NCBI GenBank assembly: GCA_032353305.1 | Contig: JAUCNG010390368.1 | Coordinates: forward strand, 1-10,872 | DNA length: 10,872 nucleotides | DNA from: Cephalothrix spiralis | Lineage: Eukaryota > Nemertea > Palaeonemertea > Archinemertea > Cephalotrichidae | Direction of reading: 5' to 3' | Shown: positions 9,501 through 10,872 of the stretch, piece after piece | How positions within the stretch are numbered: position 1 is the first letter of the stretch | Layout of the letters: the number at the start of each line of letters is the position of its first letter | Notes under the pieces: generated by a model | What the model was told of the DNA's origin: nothing | The model's database searches: none | The model's input: only the letters and a program-made list of their open reading frames with translations | Translations under genes and position numbers: made by a program

Positions 9501-10295
9501 ATCACTTCAGTCAAAGAGTAACGGTTATTATGAACACGGGGTTCAATGGGCGGGAACACTGGAAGTGCGGAGCGGAGTCATGAATGCGCACACTTTCCGG
9601 TCCCTCATGGGGTGGTAAATATTATGATCCCAAGCGACCTACAAAGTGTCCCCACTGCGGTGCTACCATTTATTGACATCACTCCATGACGTCAATGTCA
9701 TCGAATAATGCATTATTGTACTCAATCGTGAAACTTTTTGTTCAGCGTGCAAGCTTATAGGTAAGGACTACGGTGAACTAAAGTGCAACTTGAAGATACA
9801 AACGTGCGCCCTTGAATTCGAATTTTGATTGAATATTAACGTAAACCATGCACAACGCACATGTGCAAACGATACACCACCGTGCGTTCATCTTAGTTAG
9901 AATAATATCAAAGAAATGGAACTACATGCAGTGCATCCTCGCTCCCATGGTATTATATCATATTTCATAATACTTGGACAGCAGTTGCTATGATGTGAGA
10001 GGCTTTGACAAGTGAGAATGCATGCAGTGTTGAACATTTAAGACCATTAAACCTATATAAATATTAATTTCAATTGCAGATCCTAATCCATCAGAATCAA
10101 TTGTTTTTACCGGAGAGTTCACACGACAAACGATTGCACCTTCTTTAATCATTCAAGGCTACAGTCCAATTAAAAGTCAAGGAGATGAGGTTCCACCAGC
10201 ACAAATTTACGATTTCACGTGCACTTCAAACACAATTAATCGCCAAGTGACATGTAAATGGACAGCAGTTGGAAACGACGAGTATCAAGGAAAAG
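392..10295 (+). CDS. CLCA: CLCA-family secreted metallohydrolase/VWA protein, 12 exons, 3' partial
   Basis: Join of 392-553, 1234-1507, 2120-2225, 2606-2750, 3449-3578, 4078-4205, 5271-5489, 6094-6348, 7327-7524, 8197-8461, 9186-9350 and 10080-10295. This gives 754 codons plus one base with no internal stop. Seen: signal peptide (1-15), HExxHxxxGxxDE (151-163), VWA with MIDAS residues D301/S303/S305, T377 and D401, a beta-rich region (about 474-682), and a PPAQIYDF...WTAVGNDEYQG segment (about 720-753) like the start of the CLCA FnIII-like domain. Known for the family: secreted glycoproteins that cleave themselves with the N-terminal zinc domain; mammalian CLCA1 stabilises TMEM16A chloride channels through its VWA domain and occurs in mucus. 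Inferred: the same architecture and secretion here. Several N-glycosylation sequons (such as N138-V-T, N352-L-T, N480-K-T) fit a secreted protein. Orthology to a particular vertebrate CLCA cannot be decided. The 3' end is not seen. Confidence 0.93.
554..1233 (+). other. CLCA: Intron 1
   Basis: A phase 0, GT-AG intron of 680 nt. AT-rich, with a small inverted repeat (CCATTTTA at about 720 with TAAAATGG) and a T-run at about 890. I see no gene, RNA or clear transposon. Confidence 0.9.
1234..1507 (+). CDS. CLCA: CLCA exon 2: metallohydrolase domain, first half
   Basis: Residues 55-145 plus the first base of codon 146. The acceptor is TCCTCCAG and the donor is TTG|GTAAGT. The visible segment NILLPKSWK (78-86) corresponds to the conserved 'ILIPENWK' stretch of CLCAs. 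The region around 111-134 (RPSTTNFLNECEKPSEYT, then ELSVPF) matches the family's 'PYT...CGEKGERIHLTP' segment, and KFGPVG (141-146 region) leads into the zinc motif. N138-V-T is a glycosylation sequon. Confidence 0.94.
1508..2119 (+). other. CLCA: Intron 2
   Basis: A phase 1 intron of 612 nt. It carries the hairpin-forming repeat at 1752-1848 and ends in a long pyrimidine tract. Nothing else is recognised. Confidence 0.9.
1752..1848. repeat. Short inverted-repeat (MITE-like) hairpin
   Basis: CAACCTAGCGG (1774-1784) is perfectly complementary to CCGCTAGGTTG (1815-1825). The similarity continues imperfectly outwards for about 22 nt on each side, giving arms of roughly 36 nt around a loop of about 25 nt. 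No target-site duplication is evident. Confidence 0.65.
2120..2225 (+). CDS. CLCA: CLCA exon 3: zinc-binding HExxH motif
   Basis: Residues 146-180 plus two bases of codon 181. The acceptor is TTTTTTTTCCAG and the donor is TTGG|GTAAAT. It encodes HEFFHLAFGVFDEYN: H151 and H155 as zinc ligands, E152 as catalytic base and D162 as the expected third ligand. This is the HExxHxxxGxxDE signature of CLCA metallohydrolases (vertebrate forms read HEWAHLRWGVFDEYN). All catalytic positions are kept, so the protein is predicted to be a competent self-cleaving protease. The exon is only 106 nt and is placed by the motif and by exact phase matching. Confidence 0.95.
2226..2605 (+). other. CLCA: Intron 3
   Basis: A phase 2, GT-AG intron of 380 nt. 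It has a short near-palindrome GGCTATAAGCC near 2520 and no other recognisable feature. Confidence 0.9.
2606..2750 (+). CDS. CLCA: CLCA exon 4: cysteine-containing segment after the zinc motif
   Basis: Residues 181-229, phase 2 in and phase 0 out. The acceptor is CATAATTCTAG and the donor is AAC|GTAGGT. Cysteines lie at 182, 194 and 208. The tail ASVMFKTDVHN corresponds to the family's 'ASIMFMQSLxSV' helix that packs behind the catalytic site. The family usually has a five-cysteine cluster here; only three are visible in this exon, so one vertebrate-type disulfide appears to be missing. Confidence 0.9.
2751..3448 (+). other. CLCA: Intron 4
   Basis: A phase 0, GT-AG intron of 698 nt. It includes a full CRE-type palindrome TGACGTCA at 3112-3119 and very AT-rich sequence before the acceptor. 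Minus-strand open frames here (2927-3148, 3170-3382) show no domain or codon pattern and are not called. Confidence 0.88.
3449..3578 (+). CDS. CLCA: CLCA exon 5: end of the catalytic domain
   Basis: Residues 230-272 plus one base of codon 273. The acceptor is ACATTTAAG and the donor is TTCA|GTAAGT. It reads VSGICETTSTQDEKRHVPN..., with C234 and C257. This matches the family's 'VTEFCTEKTHNxEAPNxQNxxCNGKSTWDVI' segment, including both cysteines and the HxxxxPN core. It ends just before the linker to the VWA domain. The polypyrimidine tract is weak (AT-rich), but phase and homology fix the boundary. Confidence 0.9.
3579..4077 (+). other. CLCA: Intron 5
   Basis: A phase 1, GT-AG intron of 499 nt with TTAATTAA-rich stretches near 3720-3765. 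Nothing else is recognised. Confidence 0.9.
4078..4205 (+). CDS. CLCA: CLCA exon 6: linker and first MIDAS motif of VWA
   Basis: Residues 273-315, phase 1 in and phase 0 out. The acceptor is TTCTTTGTAG and the donor is AAG|GTGAGC. It encodes the first VWA strand and MIDAS loop HIVLVLDTSGSM (295-306), with D301, S303 and S305 as metal-coordinating residues in a perfect DxSxS. Vertebrate CLCAs have VCLVLDxSGSM at the same place. Confidence 0.95.
4206..5270 (+). other. CLCA: Intron 6
   Basis: A phase 0 intron of 1065 nt, the longest seen. It splits the VWA domain between the first and second MIDAS motifs. Its right half holds the inverted-repeat element at 4705-5082, whose inside is richer in GC than the flanks. 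Confidence 0.9.
4705..5082. mobile_element. Fold-back element with 51-bp inverted repeats
   Basis: Positions 4705-4755 are the reverse complement of 5032-5082 with three mismatches in 51. The interior of about 276 nt contains an 85-codon minus-strand open frame (4818-5075) that begins inside the right arm. That frame shows no motif I recognise. The structure suits a non-autonomous DNA element or MITE. A clear target duplication is not visible, so the class is unknown. Confidence 0.65.
5271..5489 (+). CDS. CLCA: CLCA exon 7: VWA core, second MIDAS residue
   Basis: Residues 316-388, phase 0 at both ends. The acceptor is TTCTTTTTTAAAG and the donor is GAG|GTATGA. It contains the VWA helix (RLQLMKQAVVKYIRDG), the strand YVGIVEFG (338-345) and the loop NNGGGTDIGAAIRKGME (372-388). 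T377 in GGGTD is the second MIDAS position. Vertebrate counterparts read 'WVGMVTFDS' and 'GGTSICSGL'. N352-L-T is a glycosylation sequon. Confidence 0.95.
5490..6093 (+). other. CLCA: Intron 7
   Basis: A phase 0, GT-AG intron of 604 nt. It carries the degenerate TTTGGGCCCC minisatellite (5685-5805) followed by AT-rich sequence up to the acceptor. Confidence 0.9.
5685..5805. repeat. Degenerate minisatellite with TTTGGGCCCC core
   Basis: TTTTGGCCCC (5691), TTTGGGCCCC (5710), TTTTGGGCCT (5763), TTTGGCCCC (5780) and TTTGGGTCCC (5794) recur, with weaker copies near 5731 and 5748. Spacing falls from about 19 to 15 nt, with GACATAAT-like sequence between the cores. This looks like a decayed tandem array. 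A 60-codon open frame across it has no coding support. Confidence 0.65.
6094..6348 (+). CDS. CLCA: CLCA exon 8: VWA third MIDAS residue and last helices
   Basis: Residues 389-473, phase 0 at both ends. The acceptor is GTCTCGTATTCAG and the donor is CAG|GTAAGA. It encodes LYVLVTDGDSDD, with D401 as the third MIDAS residue. Next comes the strand SIVVDVITISEHADQDVHLV, then KMTGGSTFHVSEKEN, equal to the family's 'LSKMTGG...YASD'. The domain closes with the helix LSEIFDQIGESGIKKIQ. With exons 6 and 7 this makes a full-length VWA domain of about 180 residues. Confidence 0.95.
6604..6845. mobile_element. Imperfect fold-back repeat (MITE-like)
   Basis: The 44-nt arm at 6611-6654 matches the reverse complement of 6790-6833 at about 36 positions. 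A second inner pairing links 6700-6718 with 6750-6769 (GGCCATG...CATCAAAAA). The whole about 240-bp segment therefore folds on itself, as an old palindromic element would. Confidence 0.65.
7071..7200. mobile_element. Long hairpin repeat with 57-bp arms and 15-nt loop
   Basis: 7093-7127 and 7143-7177 are complementary over 35 nt, with one base moved (GCGGTTATCTGAAATTA... against its complement). The pairing extends outward to 7071 and 7200 with a few mismatches (CTTAACTTTA with GAAAGTTAAG). The loop is only about 15 nt. It is likely a MITE inserted in intron 8 and would form a stable RNA stem in the transcript. Confidence 0.75.
7327..7524 (+). CDS. CLCA: CLCA exon 9: beta-sandwich region after VWA
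   Basis: Residues 474-539, phase 0 at both ends. The acceptor is ATTTTTTAAAG and the donor is ATG|GTAAGT. It corresponds to the family's region 'GTVIVDSTVGKDTLFLITW...PSGQ'. Here it reads TFVIDKFLLSGRTFLSFDN, followed by ALIAIYFPNGEKF and DFRVPIPTM. Two sequons are present (N480-K-T and an N-E-T near residue 527). A minus-strand open frame over the same bases is a shadow. Confidence 0.92.
7525..8196 (+). other. CLCA: Intron 9
   Basis: A phase 0, GT-AG intron of 672 nt. Apart from the 20-bp tandem duplication at 8106-8145 I see nothing in it. Confidence 0.9.
8106..8145. repeat. Perfect 20-bp tandem duplication
   Basis: ATGTCAATTGAGTACCAAAA occurs at 8106-8125 and again at 8126-8145 without change. 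It is probably a recent slippage or double-strand-break repair duplication. Confidence 0.85.
8197..8461 (+). CDS. CLCA: CLCA exon 10: beta-sheet region
   Basis: Residues 540-627 plus one base of codon 628. The acceptor is GTAATTTTCCAG and the donor is AGAG|GTAAGT. It opens LGKWLLTINGGSG, equal to the family's 'VGTWKYSLQ'. It later has KARVAARITRPNNRGSFIV, matching the 'LRASVTALIESVNGKTVTL' strands. A second AG at 8199-8200 would break the frame, so 8197 is chosen. Three cysteines are not positions I recall as conserved in vertebrate CLCAs. Confidence 0.92.
8462..9185 (+). other. CLCA: Intron 10
   Basis: A phase 1, GT-AG intron of 724 nt. It has a short TTTA microsatellite (8555-8571), a TACATGTACATGTACA run near 8620, and a possible tRNA-like box A at 8991-9008. 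The minus-strand open frames at 8565-8904 have no coding support. Confidence 0.88.
9186..9350 (+). CDS. CLCA: CLCA exon 11: beta-sheet region, shortened loop
   Basis: Residues 628-682 plus one base of codon 683. The acceptor is ACATTTCTTTCAG and the donor is TCAG|GTGATA. It reads DLQQIYFGIFTAKSVTGNGR, then YTIKINVEG, aligning with the family's 'YSRYFTTYDTNGRYSVKVRALGG'. The acidic glycine-rich loop that comes before this in vertebrates (about 12 residues, DNGAGADATKDDG) is absent, although exon 10 and 11 phases match exactly. The end (APPESSS) is a low-complexity linker. The donor is weaker than the others and lies 15 nt before an inverted-repeat copy. Confidence 0.87.
9366..9464 (+). mobile_element. 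Left copy of about 98-bp inverted repeat (element terminus)
   Basis: This stretch is the reverse complement of 10707-10804 with only a few substitutions and one indel. It contains an AT-rich outer part with AGCATGTTAA repeats (9374 and 9401) and a palindromic CATGCTAGCATG edge, then a GC-rich inner part with GGCGCGCC. Beyond 9464 the two copies diverge. The subterminal repeats and sharp inner divergence suit a DNA-transposon terminal repeat. No target duplication is visible at the outer edges. Confidence 0.8.
9404..9676 (+). pseudogene. Degraded cysteine-rich open frame in the repeat copy
   Basis: A 59-codon frame opens at ATG 9404 inside the inverted repeat and stops at TGA 9581. The same frame then runs another 30 codons to TGA 9674. 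It has CNQC (9488-9499) and WKC before the stop, and KCPHCG after it. Paired cysteines at these distances resemble a zinc ribbon. I do not recognise the family. Being intronic and interrupted, it is best read as a decayed element-encoded peptide, though chance is possible. Confidence 0.4.
10080..10295 (+). CDS. CLCA: CLCA exon 12: start of FnIII-like region (last exon seen)
   Basis: Residues 683-754 plus one base of codon 755. The acceptor is TTCAATTGCAG and the donor is AAAG|GTAATT. The segment SIVFTGEFTRQTIAPSL matches the family's 'CFSRTSSGGSF' strand. VPPAQIYDF matches 'FPPGQITDL', and CKWTAVGNDEYQG matches 'LTWTAPGDDYDHG'. This is the A and B strands of the C-terminal FnIII-like domain. 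The exon is open and in phase, but it is bracketed by an inverted-repeat pair (9366-9464 and 10707-10804). The rest of the domain is not placed with confidence. Confidence 0.88.
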
Positions 10296-10872
10296 GTAAT
10301 TTTAATGTACATTTCTTACCTTTTTAGCACGTTTGGTACTTACGATGTTCGGTATCAGTACTGGAGTAAGCCCGGACACCGAGCGCATTCGATTGAGGCT
10401 TCAGTACAGTCCTCATCATGTCATATTTTCAATATCAGAGCAGTTTACTCCGAAGGGAGAGAGCTTTCGTTGGGGAAAGACACGTATTTAAACTGACCGA
10501 GCCTTCGTGAAAACAAGAGTGCTTTAAAAAACTTGCCCCATGTTCTTCACGATAAAAAGCCCTGGCCAAGACAAGCCAAGACCTCTACCACTTTGTAGCC
10601 AAATTATACACTTGTCAATGATATCCATCGTAGGGGATACGAAAATAGCTGTTCCCCCATTTTACAGTTCTTCTGCGCGCAAAACACTAATTCACCCCGG
10701 ATGGTACTCCGAGTATGGCGCGCCAACCGGTCGAAAACCTCGAGTTTCTGCTAGCATCTTTTAACATGCTCGCTAGTTAAAAAAACTCTTAACATGCTAG
10801 CATGTTAAGAAACCAATAAAAAAACTCGAATAAAATCGTCTAAGCCAATGGAAATATCGGATTATAATTGAT
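10296..10872 (+). other. CLCA: Intron 12 (partial) or 3' part of the gene
   Basis: Sequence after the exon 12 donor. It holds a GC-richer stretch with several open frames (10329-10496 and 10540-10764) and the right inverted repeat at 10707-10804. The 10540-10764 frame ends inside the repeat and has no coding support. No polyadenylation site is assigned, although AATAAA occurs at 10815-10820 and again after 10830. Confidence 0.6.
10707..10804 (-). mobile_element. Right copy of about 98-bp inverted repeat (element terminus)
   Basis: Reverse complement of 9366-9464, including the GGCGCGCC block, the ACCGGTCGAAAACCTCGAG block and the CATGCTAGCATG palindrome at the outer edge. Read on the minus strand it holds the same ATG-starting frame as the left copy, but that frame stops soon after the copies diverge. 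The outer ends of the pair are 1439 bp apart and enclose exon 12. Confidence 0.8.

Larger units (their letters stand above)
9351..10079 (+). other. CLCA: Intron 11
   Basis: A phase 1, GT-AG intron of 729 nt. Its first third is a repeat copy: the left inverted repeat (9366-9464) and its GC-richer interior to about 9676. The rest is AT-rich and unremarkable. Confidence 0.87.

Noticed and set aside
10296-10327. A 32-nt intron joining exon 12 to sequence at 10328
   Set aside because: Too short for normal animal splicing, and the resulting phase gives a frame unlike FnIII; the FnIII-like frame is one base away.
10540-10764. 74-codon plus-strand frame near the right repeat
   Set aside because: It ends inside the inverted repeat, and its start has no acceptor giving the phase needed after exon 12.
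10815-10836. AATAAA motifs as the polyadenylation signal of the gene
   Set aside because: AT-rich repeat-flanking sequence, no stop codon in the CLCA frame before it, and the C-terminal third of the FnIII-like domain is still missing.

Overview
The window is eukaryotic nuclear DNA from an animal. It holds one spliced protein-coding gene on the plus strand, spread over at least 12 exons. All eleven complete introns are GT-AG, their splice phases agree, and the deduced product reads as a member of the CLCA family (calcium-activated chloride channel regulator). The host is most likely a lophotrochozoan, probably a bivalve mollusc. That rests on AT-rich introns, many TACATGTA-type palindromes, fold-back repeats in the introns and a TTTGGGCCCC-type degenerate minisatellite. 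The species assignment is inference only.

Layout. Positions 1-391 are upstream DNA with a palindromic repeat tail, a 26-bp direct repeat, a candidate TATA box and two tiny upstream ORFs. Exon 1 (392-553) carries the start codon and a signal peptide. Exons 1-5 encode the N-terminal metallohydrolase-like domain, with an intact HExxHxxxGxxDE zinc motif at residues 151-163. Exons 6-8 encode a VWA domain with a complete MIDAS (DTSGS at 301-305, Thr377, Asp401). Exons 9-11 encode the beta-sandwich region that follows VWA in CLCAs. Exon 12 (10080-10295) starts the fibronectin-III-like region. The gene runs off the window or ends just beyond exon 12: 754 codons plus one base are visible, against roughly 900 residues for vertebrate family members.

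The introns are rich in inverted repeats: a hairpin in intron 2, a 51-bp inverted pair in intron 6, two fold-backs in intron 8, and a roughly 98-bp GC-rich inverted pair in introns 11 and 12 that brackets exon 12. That last pair is the most unusual structure here. It could pair in the pre-mRNA and favour skipping or circularisation of exon 12. Its left copy also carries an open frame with paired cysteines that looks like a decayed zinc-ribbon peptide. I see no other gene, no confident RNA gene, no CRISPR array and no prokaryotic features.
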